Shown here piece by piece: positions 63,547 through 64,000 of a DNA stretch of 64,000 bases. The stretch comes from CAWAPS01 sp963783945. Its GTDB lineage: Bacteria > Actinomycetota > Acidimicrobiia > Acidimicrobiales > Palsa-688. How positions within the stretch are numbered: position 1 is the first letter of the stretch; the number at the start of each line of letters is the position of its first letter. The notes beneath the pieces were generated by a model that saw nothing but the letters and a program-made list of their open reading frames with translations, did not search any database and was not told the DNA's origin. The position numbers and the translations under genes are program-made. Location: positions 558,001-622,000 of the forward strand of contig CAWAPS010000007.1 in assembly GCA_963783945.1 (NCBI GenBank), read 5' to 3'.

Positions 63547-64000
63547 GAGCTCGGCCTCCACTGAGAGGTTCGGAGGTAAGCCTTGCCGGGGTCTAACCGC
63601 CCAGAGCCAGTCATTCGCCTGTCCCTGAGCGCCACCGTAGCACCCAAACACCCCCGAGCGGCGACGGAGCCGAACGCGCGCCCGGATCGCCGGGCCGACT
63701 TGTCCCCGACGGCGACGCCCGCAATGACAATGTCGACAGCGCCGCTTGGCCGACCGCCAAGCAACGAAACGCCTGCATGCCTCTTTGCGGCCTCGTCGGG
63801 TAGAAGAGCGCGTTCGTGCGGATATGGCGCGGCGAGGCCACCTTCGGAGCCGATATTTGGGCGCCCGGTCGTGTATCGGCCCTCCCGAGGGCCGAACTCG
63901 GTGGTCGGATGAGTGCTCCGCGGTCGGCCCGGGGGTCGAAGGCCAGTCATTTTGCTCGGGATCTCAAGCAGCGCGGAAGGCGGCCCTCGTAACCGCATCA
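63547..64000. other. Window end, no gene supported
   Basis: 454 bases upstream of mreB. Open frames here are shadows with no start signals or family likeness. The mreB promoter should be within it. Confidence 0.45.

Overview
High-GC DNA with frequent GTG/TTG starts and many 4-base gene overlaps. The gene set points to an actinobacterium: a BldD-type regulator with its c-di-GMP signature, a remnant of a GAF-ANTAR protein, a Streptomyces-like hopanoid operon, a DUF35/thiolase pair and a DUF1707 protein. Acidimicrobiia or a neighbouring deep lineage is my guess; the window has no rRNA to settle it.

Layout. 1-10 kb: end of an N,N-dimethylformamidase-like protein, a tiny Ser-x-x repeat protein, rdgB, an L,D-transpeptidase, DUF35 plus thiolase, two tandem zinc-ribbon/AIM24-like proteins, an MFS exporter and an aldehyde dehydrogenase. 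10-21 kb: EthD-like protein, a 23-bp minisatellite, an M48 peptidase and a complete recC-recB-recD operon whose recD carries two in-frame minisatellites. 21-27 kb: a structured intergenic region, a flavin reductase, a YjbR protein, an SNF2 helicase with a small partner, and infA. 27.5-38.7 kb: an eight-gene minus-strand hopanoid operon (hpnC-hpnD-hpnE-prenyl synthase-shc-hpnG/ispH fusion-hpnH-hpnO), preceded by three consecutive palindromes and a fused MerR-TetR regulator. It covers the route from isoprenoid precursors through squalene and hopene to aminobacteriohopanetriol. 38.7-46.3 kb: pirin, MBL hydrolase, bldD, glgX, a Ca2+/H+ exchanger and thiC under a TPP riboswitch.

46.4-54.6 kb is accessory DNA. 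It starts at a tRNA-Cys gene with a decayed tyrosine integrase behind it and ends with an IS110-family element. Between them lies the most interesting cassette: a nucleotidyltransferase fused to a PLP aminotransferase/decarboxylase-like domain, a CDP-alcohol phosphatidyltransferase that appears to start at CTG inside a CTGA overlap, and a divergent methyltransferase. Together they look like a head-group activation and transfer pathway for a phospho- or phosphonolipid. Truncated genes (GAF domain, FAD-binding fragment) and about 1 kb of decayed DNA follow.

54.6-64 kb is gene-poor and visibly less GC-biased: GNAT, a group-2-like sigma factor, htpX convergent with lemA, a DUF1707 protein, a 23-bp perfect inverted repeat, a small membrane protein, an FtsH C-terminal fragment and mreB, with long stretches where I see no gene.
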